Positions 1-13,204 of a stretch of 64,000 nucleotides of DNA are shown piece after piece. Both the position numbers and the translations under genes were made by a program. Source of the stretch: Hyposmocoma kahamanoa (Eukaryota; Arthropoda; Insecta; Lepidoptera; Cosmopterigidae); assembly GCF_003589595.1 (NCBI RefSeq), contig NW_020653766.1, positions 3,650,058 through 3,714,057 on the forward strand, written 5' to 3'. Every line of letters begins with the position of its first letter. Position 1 is the stretch's first letter. Below the pieces are notes generated by a model, which was given only the letters and a program-made list of their open reading frames with translations, searched no databases and had not been told where the DNA came from.

Positions 1-164
1 CCTCAATAATTTCGAGGGTCTCGACGATTTTTTAGCATTTTCTGGAACTCGAGGTGTGTATCATCGTGATACAAAGCCAATTATGGTCGCCTACATCTAT
101 TAATATCCGTGGCCATACAGTCCGCCTACAAGATTGTTTACGACGTTTATCCATAACAGTGAGA

Positions 165-625
165 TCATTGACTTTTTTATGATTATCGTCAAAGTCAAAG
201 GCAAAGGATCAATTATTCCATAAGTAAAATAGATTTACACTTGAAAACGTCACATTTAAGCTACTGCTCGTTGTGTTCACTACGCTGACTTCCCTGAGAA
301 GAACGACCAAGAAACTATAGGCATTGCCCTTTTCAAATAAAGAAATGCTATGGAAATTATACACTTTGAATCAAATTTGTGTGGAATCTAGAGCCATGTC
401 GTCTTTCCACATATATTTGTCTAACACGTAGTCTTCAATTTTGTAATATGATTTTTCAATCAAAATAATTTTAATGTTGTTTTTAAACTTAGGAAATGAT
501 AATCTTAATATAATTATGCTCCGGAATCTTATTGTAAAAACGTATATAAAAGAGTCGTTAGCCTTGGTTAAACGAAATCGTGGTACCACGAGTTTGGACT
601 TAGCTCTAAGGTTAATATTATGGAT
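165..625 (-). mobile_element. 5'-truncated jockey-like LINE, RT C-terminus and 3' UTR (copy A)
   Basis: Read on the minus strand, the region around 400-590 ends with [15 protein letters not shown] followed by a stop. This is the style of C-terminus seen in lepidopteran jockey-type reverse transcriptases. The remainder toward 165 is 3' untranslated sequence. Two further copies lie at 39775-40030 and 60545-60984 with the same order of blocks, and a short 3' UTR piece occurs on the plus strand near 53015-53080. The reading frame is frameshifted, so it is a dead copy. Clade assignment is by eye. Confidence 0.7.
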
Positions 626-1458
626 ACCTTCCTACTTATTGAAATTATGTATATTTTTACGGGCACATATAAAATATTGAGTAAATGTACTTTGGTGCCA
701 TCGTAATAATTTCTGCTATCTTCCTGTGTTACACGGAACAGGGAGTTTAATCTCGTTCTCCGTCGAACATCCGTCCGAAACACACACCATAAACAATTTG
801 CTGTAAATTGTACGAAGCTTCATTCGCATCATGCGTATTTTAATTACGGATTTACACATATATTTCATAAACTGGATCGCGCACTTCGATTTACTAATAT
901 TACAAATTTACACCTTATTGGGTTATGTTAAAGTTTATTTTAAGTACAAGTAAGAAACCGAGCCACGTGAGATAGCTCAAAGTAGTGGTCTGTCCTTGTC
1001 TAACAAGTTGCCAACGCTAAATAAAACCATCTTAGATAGTGTCTAGTGCTTAGAATAATAACGCATAGAAACCTAGTCCGCTTACGCTAGTGAGGCAAAT
1101 TGAAGCGCGCCCAAAGGGCCTACACGACCGGGTGGGCCTTCAGTGCTCAAACAACTTGCACCGCGAACACATCAAGAATTTTAGCTAAAAATGACAAAAT
1201 GTGTGGTAAATGAGTGTAAAAATACGTTAGACAAACATAAAATAGAAACTAACATCACATTCCACAAGGAAGTAACGCGTTTCAACTTGTATTTTTATAT
1301 AAATATTAAAATTAACCTACTACTAAAACTAGCCTACATAAATTTGATTTTTGCCTCTCTTGTGACAGTTCGTTTGATATGAAACTATCATTTTATGCGT
1401 TATTATTCTAAGGCCTAGAGTATTAACTTTTTTTAAATTTTGGTAAAATAAAATTACC
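626..1458. other. Intergenic, no gene recognised
   Basis: AT-rich sequence with no long open frame, RNA gene or repeat that I could match elsewhere in the window. Confidence 0.5.
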
Positions 1459-1545
1459 TTAACCCTTAAACTCGGCATGCGTATGTTTTCATACGCACAA
1501 TGCTCTACTACCGTAGGCTCAGCATGCGTATGAATTCATACGCAT
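1459..1545 (+). repeat. Putative left end of a piggyBac-like element, with palindromes
   Basis: A TTAA at 1459-1462 is followed directly by CCCTTAAACTCGG, which fits the TTAA target and CCCT start of piggyBac termini. Just inside are a hairpin at 1479-1496 (GCGTATG, four T, CATACGC) and a perfect 22-bp palindrome at 1524-1545 centred on GAATTC. The piggyBac-type transposase relic lies downstream at 4107-5465 in the same orientation. No matching right end was found, so the link between end and relic is inference. Confidence 0.45.
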
Positions 1546-2123
1546 ATACTGCCGCATACACTACCAATTTGAAAAGATTTTTTTGGTGTAGCCAAATCCT
1601 TGTAAGTATTGATGGTTTGTACGTAAAAACAAAACAGATGGTTGTGCTCTTTCATTTGGTGTATAATACTCGTGACCTTTTGTTTGTGGCATCGAGTCCT
1701 ATCAGTTTGAAAATTACCGGCGAACGGAGCGCGTTGTTTGAGTTTATCAAATAAGTGTTTTCAAGTGAAATGTGAGTGAATTTTGTTCCGATTGCTAATA
1801 GAAAATATGCATTGGACTTTTACGTAAGTAATGCTAACATAACATGAATTGTGAGTGCAGTAATACGTAAGTATTTTCACTTTCAAAGTTATCGGTACGA
1901 CTTTTTCTGTTTTTCAAATATTTTATAATGTGTTATTTGACTAAAAGAAACATTTGGTTGTACATAATATGTAATAATAATACAAGTGCAACATCCTTTT
2001 ATAGGATTCTGCCTATATTTCTGATCTAAAGCGAATAAATTTCGTAAATTTCTGCTTTTATTTATGTTGCAAAAATGTGACCGCCATTTTTATACGCCAT
2101 ATTCGCAATAATGGGCTCAACTA

Positions 2124-3306
2124 TACATTACCATCGCACGAGTTGAGAGTTGAAATTAATATGGTGAATAAATTACATAGTTAGCAGTCTAATCCTAAAA
2201 TATTAGCTTTAGGAAACTCGTAGTTTTGATAATAAAATTTATTGAAATATTCGAAAATAAATGATAGGAAACAGGTTTTGTACGTTAGGAAAGCACAGTG
2301 TTTGGATGTTGCAGTATTGTTTTTGAAATAACGCGGCGTTTCGTTCATTTTTTTTACGAAAATGTTTATTTTTTGCGTTATTTCAAAAATTTTTCGCAGT
2401 ATTGAATTAAACAGCATAAATTAATAAGTAATTGTAAATTTAACATAGAAATTTACTATAATTAGTATGTAAGCTTTTATTTTTGAACAATTAGTTTTTT
2501 GTTGCAAAAAAATAACGAAATGCAAAAAGGACGCCATGTTGTTTGTTGTTGTTTACTGTTTGATGTATTCATTGTATTCATCAATTAGGATTTTGCGTTT
2601 GTGCCTGGTTTTAGGTTAAATATAGTTTCTCATATAACACAGGAAGTGGGGACAGGGGGGGTGGGTTTTTTCCGCTAGGGGTTCGGGGGAGGGGTTTACC
2701 CCGCTCTTTAGTGCGAAAACATGATTTTTTGAGGTTATTTGAAATAACGCAAAAAAATAAACATTTTCGTAAAAAAAAATGAACGAAACGCCGCGCGCGC
2801 GGCGTTATTTCAAAAATTTTTTGCAGTATTGAATTAAACAGCACAAATTAATACGTAATTGTAAATTTAACATAGAAATTTACTATAATTAGTATGTAAG
2901 CTTTTATTTTTGAACAATTATTTTTTTTTTGCAAAAATCTAACGAAACGCAAAAATGACCCCATGTTGTTTGTTGTTGTTTACTGTTTGATGTATATGCA
3001 TCAAAAAGGATTTTGCGTTTTAGCCTGGTTTTAAGTTAAATTTAGTTTCTCATATAACACAAGAAGTGGGTACAGGGGGGGAGGTCTGGGGAGGGTTTCT
3101 CCCGCTAGGGGTTCGGGAGGAGGGGTTTACCCCGCTCTTCGGTGCTAAAACATGATTTTTTGAGGTTATTTTTTTCGAATTTTCAAAAATTAATATTTCG
3201 AAAACTATTAACTTCCTAACTTTGAAACTTTGCACGAAGGGTCCCCTTCCCCAATCAACCCCCACCCACCCCCCTCTCACCCCTCAAATCGTGCGATGGT
3301 AATGTA
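2124..3306. mobile_element. Inverted-repeat DNA element nested in the piggyBac relic
   Basis: The left end begins TACATTACCATCGCACGA. Its near-perfect reverse complement ends the element at 3306, and TA dinucleotides sit at both borders. The inside carries a direct tandem duplication, 2325-2740 and 2741-3171, each unit with a G-rich tract followed by a conserved AT-rich block. A 20-bp palindrome of CG steps lies at 2787-2806 in the second unit. No transposase frame is visible, so it is non-autonomous. The superfamily is uncertain; TA borders would suit Tc1/mariner-like elements. Confidence 0.65.
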
Positions 3307-4106
3307 CAGTCCTTCCAGTGTGGCCGCCTGTGTTCCCTTCATGTAATGCTCAGTTACTTTAAAGCTTATCTTAATGTGCCAATAGACAGTCCAGTGGGAA
3401 TCACAATTGTTAGTTAGTACAAATTCTTTAGCTAGGTACTTCAGAAAAACAAAGCATGACTCTGTCCTGCTTTGCTACCTGCTCTGCCAGAGGCGACCCT
3501 TTTTTTTGGAGTGGGCCACTTTGTAGTGAAACAAAGAAGGGTCACATTTACTTTTGCTGTGATTTATGCCACTCACCTTAACAAAACTGAATTTAAAGAA
3601 TTTCGTTATGAGCATAAGTGGTTGAGTTAACCATAACAAGAGGTGTAGGCGATAATGTTGTATAGGGTAGGATAAAAAATATATACCCATATCAGACGTT
3701 GTGGAAGTATTATTATGCTCTAATTAGTTACAAAACTATCACAATATTTGCATACATATGTTCGTATTCTATAATATCTTTCTTTTCTTTACAGAGCCAG
3801 CGATACTGCCGAGGAAGAATAGCAAGCCGACAAGTTAGTTTCATGGGCTAGTAGCCCTATGTAAGTTTGAACATGTTTTATCTTATTTATTATTTATTGA
3901 ATATGACAATGTTTTACTACCGTGATTTTCATTACTTTTTTGTGAAATTACTTCACCAATTATGTTATTATTATAAATACAAAGATTGTAGCAAATAGAA
4001 TAACTTTTTCCCAAGATCAGACCGGACTTATTTTATCTTTTCAGCTTTCAGTAAACCGAAGGTATATTTATTTAGCTTTTATTATTAATTTACAGGAGTC
4101 CTACTG

Positions 4107-5465
4107 GTGGCCCTACGGAGTCTGGTGCAGGCGATGTGCCAGTGCCTGAAGTCAGTGGCACCAGAGGACGTGGCGGTAGAGGATGTGGTGGCAGGACGTG
4201 CCAGAAGCTTGTATAGGGGAGGTAGGCTCGGGCGAGTGGCACGAAGCAGTCGCGGCACCTTTAGTAGGGGTGAGAGACGAGGAGTGGAAGGAGAGTCTAT
4301 CTGGTCGCGCAACGAGCCCTTGGTTGAGCTTTTTGCTCGGGACGAAGAGCTCCCCGCGCCTTTGCGACAGGAGATCGAAAGATTGACGCATGTACATAGT
4401 ATGAGAGAGGAAACAATGCGTGCAAGGAGCAGGGCAAATGTGGATCTCGAAGAGGATGGAAGTGACGTAGAGGAATTTTTTGATAGTGAAGATTTCGTAT
4501 GGTCGACGATGAATGAGTGGAATGGTGTAAAAGAAATGTTTGTCCCTGAAACCTCTGGGCCTACCCATTTGGTTGGAAACGCATATGATGCGATTCGCTC
4601 CTACTGATACTGGGACGATTCTTTATTGTCCCATATAGCAGAAGAAACGAATCGGTATGCCCAGAAGATTCAGAGCGAACGGTTTCGTCGCAGTTGGTAC
4701 AACACGAATGTCGATGAAATTCTTATTCTGTTCGCATTTTGGATGATGTTGGGCATTATTAAAATGCCCACCATCAAGTCGTGCTTTACGAAAGTGTCCA
4801 TTTTGCGGACAGAAATATTCCGGGCTGTTTGTTGAGAACAGGTACTGGAATATTAACCGGGCTTTCCACCTAGCCAACGGGTCACGAGACCCAAATGACC
4901 CCGACAACGTGTTGTACCCCATGGGACCTGTCATTAAACAGTTGAATTCCAAATTTCGACAAAATTACAGACTGCACCAAGACATTTGTATAGATGACTC
5001 TTTGACACTTTGGAAGGGTCCGGTAGGGTTCAAGCAATATATAAAAACCAAATCAGCTCGGTTTGGTATTAAAACTTATCAACTGTGCGAGTCCTCGAGT
5101 GGCTATTTGTGGTCATTCTTTGTATATGTAGGACGCGGGACGAGCACCTCCACCCTTCCCTCGTGCGTTTCAACAGTAGTGAAGCTTATGCAGCCCCTTT
5201 TGAACTTGGGTCACGTACATGGACAACTGGTTCAACTCACCAATGCTTGCGAGGTACCTCAAGCAGATTGCGTCGGAGCACTCCGACCATCTTGTAGACA
5301 CCTGCCTGTCGTCATCCAGAGGACTCCTCTTGCAGAAGGTCAGTTTGTAGCCAGACAGTGTGGAGATGTCATGGTTATAAGTCTCCAAGACCGTAAACGA
5401 CTTACCTGCATTTCCACATTCTATAACGTGAAGCAAGTTCATAAAGAGGCTACATCTAGACAAGA
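4107..5465 (+). pseudogene. piggyBac-type (DDE_Tnp_1_7) transposase relic
   Basis: Once a cut-and-paste transposase; now broken. The N-terminal part (4107-4607) is acidic and Arg-rich. It is followed in the same frame, after a TGA at 4605-4607, by YWDDSLLSHIAEETNRYAQ, then NTNVDEILILFAFWMMLGI, both typical of the family. A shift near 4815-4835 moves to another frame with LYPMGPVIKQLNSKF and CIDDSLTLWKG, which holds the first catalytic Asp. The second Asp motif, MDNWFNSPML at 5219, is in a third frame. The last, SLQDRKRLTC, returns to the second frame. The usual C-terminal cysteine-rich end is missing, because sequence identity stops at the palindrome at 5466. At least one nonsense codon and three frameshifts make it inactive. 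Confidence 0.85.
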
Positions 5466-5516
5466 GTCGTATTCCAGAACTCAAGTCAGTCATTGAGTAG
5501 AGTTCTGGAATACGAC
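5466..5516. repeat. Small palindromic element (GTCGTATTCC family)
   Basis: Arms at 5466-5481 and 5501-5516 are perfect 16-bp reverse complements around a 19-base loop. A longer relative sits at 34605-34780 inside a mariner. Here it lies where the piggyBac relic loses homology, so it may mark the break. Confidence 0.7.
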
Positions 5517-8500
5517 CCTAAGAAAGTTAGCGACTTTTGCAAAAGTAGCCACATTTGATACTAATTTGTTCAGAATATACCACTGTATTGTTGAAGTATT
5601 TGAAATTATTCAAAATTCTGATCCATTTCACGCCATTAACTAGAAATCATTAAAAATGTCACATAGTACTGTTTGCAAGTGGATTACTAATGTCAATTAG
5701 GATGATTTTGTTTAACAATAAAAGTGAAACTAAATAATTAAAAACCGATTAGAGGTCGTTGTAGATCTCCTTTCGCTGATCCCAGTTATGTTAATAACTC
5801 AATTTCTCTAAAAATTATGTTATTTATGATAGGGAAGGAGGGCAATATGCATAGGGTCAAAATTATTATTGTTACTTTATTATATTATTAAAATTAATTA
5901 ATTGTACTCCAAACGTTTTTTTTTTCAACTCCGAATTGATTTATTGCTCGTTTTTTTACACAACACTATTTCTCTTCCCCGCCAAAATCGGAAACAAAAA
6001 TGATTTTTTTTAGTAGCAGTGGCATCTAGCGGCGTAATTGGCTGCCACAAAATTTAAATTCCAATGAATTTACTTTCAATAAAGTACTTGTAATTGCAAC
6101 ATACAACTACAGTATCTATTTATCATTACACATTTTCAGTGTTCAATAGTTGACTAATTATATAACAATAGTTGAATGTTATGCCTATTTAGTAGAATCT
6201 GATGTAGCTCTGCGCTCTGAAAAGAACAACTTGCGGCATCTAACGGGATACGTGACAACAAAGTAGCTATGAGTAAAATAAAAGGAAGACCTTATCGGGT
6301 CTCATTATTATCATGTTTTAAAAAGAAGTCGTATTAAAATTTAGAGTAAACAACCAACAGAACAAATTCTAATTTCTAAAACTACATCGGTTGGTTACAT
6401 AAGACAGACATGTGTTTGTCGTTTTGTGGTATTATGCAAAATTTTTCAACGATTTTTACGGCGTATTTTACAATCAAATTTTTTTGTTATTTTATAATCT
6501 CCTTATTATTTCCTGGATCGGACGAGAAACGGTGTTTTCAAAGTGAAAGGACGTTGGCTTATCTTATTTCCTTATATTCATGTGTTGCCAGTTTTTCCAT
6601 AAAAAAGAAATAATGGTTTTCTAAGAAGTTGAACTCAATAACATACTGAATAGGTCACATTAAACCATATCACTTGGACTAATTCTTTTTCAGTGAGTCG
6701 ATTGAGAATTGCACTAAACACAACACTATACAAACATGTCACGACCAGAATCTAAAAAATTTAAGATTAAAAAATGAAAATACGATTGTTTAAAATATTT
6801 TATTTCAAAAATTTATCTAACAAGGTAGCTAACTAACAGCCAGTATATGTATGTATGAAAACTACGTATGTATGTATGATGGCTACGGCAATGATAATAA
6901 TATGCCTGTGGGCATAATTTAGGACATTACACTCGTCTTTGCTTGCATGTCATGATACTATTTACGAGTAAGTGTAATGAAAAATATAAAATATAAATAC
7001 AAAATGTTGTTTCCTCCTGTGACCGCTAGAAGCGCTGTACAATTTGGCATACAAATTTGTTAAGTATATTAAACAGTAACAACTGTCACAAAAAAATCAT
7101 AATAGAGGCACGATACATTATCAACTTATGTGTCCTCTATATAGAGTTAAAATGTACAGAAAAGTTTACACAAATTTTTTTATTTGCCACATGTACTTTT
7201 GTGTGTATATTCTTAAGCCTTGGAGTCAAATGACAATTGCACATAAAAAAATACTATATACTTCTACAAGGTGTACGTCCAGAGGTGGTAACACTGCGTA
7301 ATTGGCTTTTTACAGTGCCTTGTATTCTCATTGGCTTTTTAGGATAATACAGCGATGTTTACATGATTGCCAGTTTAAAAAAATTTAAAAATTATCTTTA
7401 AATTTTATTTCCTGACCCCCTCAGTAGGTCAACAATATAAATTGATTCTTTTTAATATCTTGTACGTATTAATTTAAAAAAATTAAGTATTTGCATAACA
7501 GAAAAATGGTAGAGGCATTTAGATACTAGCTGGCCGAGTGGAAACAGAAAAACTTTAATCCAAGATTGAGATATAATAAAAAAAAAAATCAACGCAACTG
7601 AGAAATGTAGAGACAATACCATGAACACCCAATTTTGAATAAATTTAAACCTTTCTTATCTAAATATAAACTACTTGAAATAAAATATAGAGTACATTCA
7701 TGTAGCGTCTACATTCCTCATGGATTGTAATTCCAAAGTTACGCTAACAACAATAAACGGCATTATTGTTAATCAGCATTTTTTCCAGTCACGTCAAATC
7801 TTTTAATTTTCATAAAAAATAATATTCAGAGTTGTAATTAATAATGGCTTTTCGCAGCTACAAAATGAAAACAATAATAGTTTTAAATCTATCTAGGTAT
7901 ATGTAATGGTATATTTATTTAAAAGGCCTCACAAGTGGGCATTTAATACTTTTCAATTCTATTAAATACACTTTGAAAACTAACTAACTACAGCATTACT
8001 TTTATTAAACCTGAAACTTCTTAACACAGCATTCCTATAAAACCTTTACATACAAACAACTTTTGTTCTATATTATACATGTACAACATCATACATATAG
8101 AAAACTTATTTCCAATTGTTTTTAGATAAAAAAATGCTAATAATAGATGTGAACAAATACTACTCGTTCTTCTCAGGAGAATGACGGGAAAATAACGTTC
8201 AATAAAAATGATGTCATAAGAAAATTGCTTCCATACGACATACATTTAAAATTTCTCGCGGCTTTATCTTTGTCTAACAAAATATCGAGAGAATAACAAA
8301 AAGCCACATTTTATTATTTATATAGGGATAAGAAACCTGAAAGTTCCACCATAATGCAAATTTAAAAAAAGTAAGGGCGTCTACAAATTACCTTTATAGA
8401 AGCTCTGCAGTGGCGCCACAGTGGCGTTACAAGCGCACCACATTGAGTTTCTACCTAAAAGTCTAATTTGAAACCGCCCTTAGTTTTACCACTAAGAACT

Positions 8501-8518
8501 TAATTTCACCACAGTGTA
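5517..8518. other. Gene-poor AT-rich stretch
   Basis: No coding region, RNA gene or full transposon recognised. Open frames here are short and lack homology or splice structure. Confidence 0.5.
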
Positions 8519-8575
8519 CTAAAAAAACCGACCTCAAAGTCATTCATCCCCTAGTTTGCCACCTTTACGACACAC
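8519..8575 (+). repeat. Fragment of the ACCGACCTCAAA repeat family
   Basis: It begins AAAAAACCGACCTCAAAG and includes CATCCCCTAGTTTGCCACC. Longer copies occur at 41765-42010, 46215-46450 and 60288-60510. Confidence 0.6.
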
Positions 8576-9747
8576 ATAAAAAGCACTAAAGCACATAGGT
8601 CAAATTGTTAAACTTAAATTTATAAATTATAAACATAATTTTATGACCTCTCCAACAGTAGTGTATTTAAAAGTTTTGTAATTTTGTTTTTGCCTTTTAT
8701 TTTTAATCGTTCCGGCATTTCAGAGGGAGGTATTACTCAAGCTACATGTGTGACCTCACTCATAATTTAGGTAAATATATTATATGTATACAAAAATAAT
8801 ATATTATATGTATACAATAACAATACATTGAAATTTGTTTCTTTATAACACTACTCGTATGTACCCCCGCAAACCCCGATAAGAAATATCTGTGGATCTG
8901 CTAGCTCAGCGTGCACACAAAAAACTAATCTTCTCAAAGTCGTCAAATTATTCTCAAAAATTACTTCAATCTAGGCGTGCCTGTAGGCGTCAGCATGACA
9001 GAGTTCCCCCTTTCCGTAATAACATATAAAAAAAACAATTCAAGCAGAATTTAATGCCTAGAAAGCGCGGTTTTTAAATTTTTATTAAGTAATTTTGTTA
9101 CTATTACTATGCTATTAATATTACTTTTTTATACTTAGTTTTTATGTTTATTACCTCTAATATTTCAACTGAACGATTTGAACTCAAGGTAATTTATTTT
9201 AATTTAATTAAACAAGCTCATTGCATTCTATAAGAAGTTTCAAAATGGCCACCATAAAGTTAAAATGATTTCCTGTGAAAAGATGACATTGAATTATAAT
9301 AATGCATTCAGGGTGCTGACAGTTGGTTTCATGGCCATCGTGAGAAAATGGCAGTATTGCCAGATTGTTACAATTTTTCGTAATTTATGACCTACTTGCG
9401 TATTAAGTAAGTAGCTTTTTATAGCAATTTTCGTAACTTTTGAAAACGTGGAGATTTTTTAAAATTCAATTAAGTATATTTGTTATTGTAAATTCTAAAT
9501 AATTACGAACGCACCCAAAGGTAATAAATGATTTCTATTCTATATAAACAATAAAGTAATTCAGATCTGGCGCAAAAAAAAAACCTACGAATTACTGGTT
9601 TACGTTTTTTTAGGATTTAGGCGTATCTGAATATATATAGTTAATATTTGAGACTTTTTTAATGTAGCTTTTGCAACGAAAATGTAAGGTAAAGTAGGTA
9701 AAACTAATGTTTAGGTAAATAAACATTAATTTTTAACTCAAAGGCCC
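8576..9747. other. Gene-poor stretch
   Basis: Only a short tandem doubling of an ATATATTATATGTATACA unit near 8775-8815 stands out. No gene seen. Confidence 0.4.
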
Positions 9748-9990
9748 TTGCAACACTGGAAGAAGGCGTGTATCCGCGCTTGGACGCCTCCGAAAGAGCT
9801 CCAACAGCGTCTTGAGTATGTTTCCCGGAGAGATTCGTCACTCCCGCGGAGCTTCATCATCATCCACAGCACGATTTCACCCACTGCTGGGTCTCTCGTA
9901 GTTTGGGCCATCCACCACGATTATAAATTCAGTTTCTTTTACATATTTTGTACATTAAAACGAATAAACGGTCTGAGATGACGAATGGCG
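9748..9990 (+). mobile_element. Probable retrotransposon remnant
   Basis: GC-richer segment with CATCATCATCCACAGC and CACTGCTGGGTCTCTCG, phrases reminiscent of insect RTE/SINE sequence. It contains a 77-codon open frame without recognised domains. Weak identification. Confidence 0.3.
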
Positions 9991-11819
9991 TCCCTTTTAA
10001 CAGAGTCTTGATAGAATATTGTAGGAGTAGAGCTCTTCGTGGAAGTTCGACCAGGGAAGCACCATACTAAATCTATGGGAAGCTCTACCACCAACCCTAT
10101 TTCAGTTACCAATCAGTGATATGAGCGTTATGTACTACTTTTCGTTTTTATTTAATTTTGCTAAAAATTCTATCGCACCCCTATAACGAATTTTTTTTGT
10201 CTGTTATTTTCATCGTTAAACATGAATGTTTATATGCTCGCTTATGGAGCATAATTTTAATGTAAGGCCCACAGATATTTCGATCGGGTTGGTTGCGATT
10301 TATACAGGATGCAAAAAAGGACCTGCAATGGTTTGTTGTCATGAGCAGGGTAATTAGTTGCATTATAGCATCTTTTCAATTACAACCTATATGCGATCAA
10401 GTAGAATATCATTATGTAAAGACTGAAAAGCCATTAAGTTTGGATCTCCATAAAAACAAGAAGTCCTTAGGTAACACTCGAGGCACATTGAGAATCCAAT
10501 ACGTATATACAAGGTGAAATTTAATTCATTCGACCACAGACATATATCTAGATAGACGCCGCAAGCGCCCAAAGTAAGTGAAATTCACTTACTTGCCACT
10601 GCTACACTTCAGAACGCGGTCGACCGTTATCGTAGATAAACACCAGTCGAAAACGCGAAAAATGCATAATCGTGCCATTATAAACTGCAAAAGCACCGTA
10701 ACTGTGGGTAAACGGGTAAACAGCGACGTTTCCTTCCACGGGCAAGTGATTTTGTAATCAGAAGATGCATAATTTATTTTACATACAATTATTTTGGTTT
10801 TGTATGAATTTCGAGGAAACAAATATGCAACCCAGTGTATGCCTCATAATTTGTAATACATTGCGGCTTTTACTTGGTGCGATATATTTATGATCTTTTG
10901 TTAATACGCCATGAATATCGAATGAACGCACTTTTGCATAATACATTCAGTTTCTGTGGTACGGCCGCTTGTACATTTTTTTTGGCCAAATTTAACATTT
11001 AGTTGATGTATACGTTAGGCAACACTGTTCTCGATTCTGATCGATTTTGAAAACAAAGGGACGAAAATTATTATGACCTTAGCAATATTAAAAAAATAAT
11101 CTATAACTCTTTTGTTATAACGTTTCGTTTTTTTTCCACTTTTGTAGTATCTATTATCAGTAGTATCTGTAATTTCAATAATTTTTGCAGCACGTTGCCT
11201 CGAATGTCCGAATATAGTGAGACAACAATTACATACTAATTATTACTATTATTTAATGATTACGAATAATATAAAAAAATATATAATGCAAAGAATTACA
11301 AAAATCTGGAGTTGGTCATACGTATGAGATCGTTGCTTTCGAGAACAAAGGTGGTCTAGTTTATCCCACCTAAGATGCTATCCAAATATGCAGAGTAGCA
11401 GAGTTAGAAATCCGAGAAATAATAAACAAATAATTAAGTAAACCTCTTCTAATTAATAAGATTTTACCATATTTTGTCAGCAGTAACATTTTCATCTGTC
11501 TTGCCATTCACCAATTTGATCAATCACCGACGGAAAACCATCTAGTAAATTTAATTAAGGCAGTTGCAAGTTCATATATTGACGTGCGTTTTCATTATTT
11601 CAGTCAATCGATAAGATCTTCTATTACAAAATGACAGTTATATAATAAGCTTATATTATTTCAAGGACAATAATTTTAATATGTGAAGTTGATTAAAAAT
11701 TAAAATTAAATGATTAAGTAATCAAATTTTTTTTTAAATAACTTAATAAAGGATATAATGATATTGTTTTGGTATTTTTCTACTATATTAATATTTCACG
11801 ACTACTTGTAATCAACGAA
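9991..11819. other. Gene-poor stretch with one palindrome
   Basis: A fragment of the 290-bp dispersed repeat lies near 10035-10085. A 23-base palindrome (AAGTAAGTGAA arms) is at 10572-10594. Nothing else recognised. Confidence 0.4.
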
Positions 11820-12005
11820 TACTTGAATCGATTAGTTGAATGGAATAGGTACGTGTATTCCGTTCAATCGATTTAGCGCGGAAGGAGGTTTCCATCACTA
11901 AATAGTTCTTGTGACGTCATGGTGGATACATAAAATGTGACACGCTCGGTTTTCATACAAATTGCTGTACTTGCGACGTCTATTTACATATATATCTGTC
12001 CATTC
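11820..12005 (+). repeat. Dispersed repeat shared with 25010-25170
   Basis: The block GAGGTTTCCATCACTAA, AGTTCTTGT and TTTTCATACAAATTGCTGTA recurs in the same order at 25010-25170 in a MON2 intron. The ends include ATCGATT-rich inverted sequence. Non-coding; family unknown. Confidence 0.65.
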
Positions 12006-12164
12006 GACACTCTTAAGGAATGTAATAAATATCAATGTGTACAAATTTTATAATAACGACTTAAAAAATATTTAAATATGTCTTCATTTCAGAGGTAAGC
12101 AAATTATACTTCAATTATTTAATAAGAACGCATATTCTCCTGTGACGAATAATAATATTATTTC

Positions 12165-12310
12165 TGCCACCAAGCAGTAATGTGAATCTTAATGCTTTTT
12201 GGTTTTCAAGGATGAGTAAGGAAGGGTAATGGTGAAATTACAAGCACATGGGACTTGTCATCTTAAGGAGATGATTTAAAGCAATGAGTGGCAATGCAAC
12301 TGTTACAGGT
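12165..12310 (+). repeat. Diverged fragment of the 290-bp dispersed repeat
   Basis: It keeps AAGCAGTAATGTG, GGTGAAATTACAAGCACA, TGGGACTTGTCA and GAGTGGCAATGCAACTGTTA in consensus order. See the copy at 15283-15592 for the fuller unit. Confidence 0.6.
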
Positions 12311-12464
12311 GGGCCAATAGTAAAGACTTGCTCGACTCGATTTTTAGTGTCACAAAAAAAGTAAATGTTTGTTCAAATCAAGTGATATTTATAAATACAA
12401 ACTGTGCGAGGTGACATTGTAGAAAGTCGTTCTAATCTACATATACGTTATCTTCTTTTCTGAA

Positions 12465-12830
12465 CTCCAGAATGGCAAGCGGAAGCAAGGCGGCCAGTTC
12501 TTGAGATACAAATATGTTCTGATAAAGACACATGAAAAGTTGCAACATTGATCCCTCGAGGTAGGACATGCAGTCGAGTTGCCGTGGTGGGTGGAGACAC
12601 TTTGTGAAATCTCAAGTGACGAAATTTGAGGAGCAGAGACTGTCAGACCCGGACGCGAAACGTGATGCTCTGAAGGCTAAGACACCTACAGCCATCTTTT
12701 ATTACTATGTTGACGGTGCCCTTACGTGTTGCCACTGTTTGCGAATATTTACCAACAAGATTGGCTACTGTAGCCATCTAAGGGAACATGAAAGAGCAAA
12801 CAACCTCAGCTCTAATTCTAAATAATAGCA
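12465..12830 (+). mobile_element. LINE ORF2 C-terminal fragment with C2H2 zinc finger
   Basis: The stretch near 12470-12500 decodes to [10 protein letters not shown]. After a frame change, 12568-12825 gives VTKFEEQRLSDPDAKRDALK and then CCHCLRIFTNKIGYCSHLRE-H, a C-x2-C-x12-H-x3-H finger, ending in a stop. This arrangement is familiar as the C-terminal tail of insect reverse-transcriptase proteins. Truncated and frameshifted, so not functional. Confidence 0.65.
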
Positions 12831-13003
12831 GTCGCTGTAGCCGAAACCGACTAGGACATTACACACACGCTATCAGACATATATCATAAATTACCACTTA
12901 AAATTCATCGAACGAATTAAATTTCACCTTCTATTATAAAATTTCACATACCACTAAAGATACAAATCCTACAAAATAAATAAGACTCAAAATAATTACA
13001 CAA

Positions 13004-13204
13004 TTTATTGCCTATACAATAACAGTTTAAAATTAATAACAAATGATTTGTTACAAAAATAACTGGGAACAGTTTCTAGTTCTTTTAACTTAGCCGTATG
13101 ATTGTTTCAATCATGGTGATGGTTTTATTACAGCTACCGTGAATCGACACTGGAAAAAAATGAAACATATATTTACTACAATAAAGGCATAATAAAATTT
13201 TATT
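13004..13204 (-). terminator. Candidate MON2 polyadenylation signals
   Basis: Two AATAAA hexamers on the minus strand, at 13199-13204 and 13004-13009, lie about 490 and 690 bases past the MON2 stop. They are the nearest clear canonical hexamers I noted. In AT-rich DNA such hexamers are common, so this is only a candidate. Confidence 0.3.

Noticed and set aside
1500..1754. 84-codon plus frame
   Set aside because: Starts inside the palindromic piggyBac-like end, no domain, no splice support.
2325..3171. Tandem units considered as satellite or CRISPR-like array
   Set aside because: Only two units, both inside a TIR element of an animal genome; no spacer pattern.
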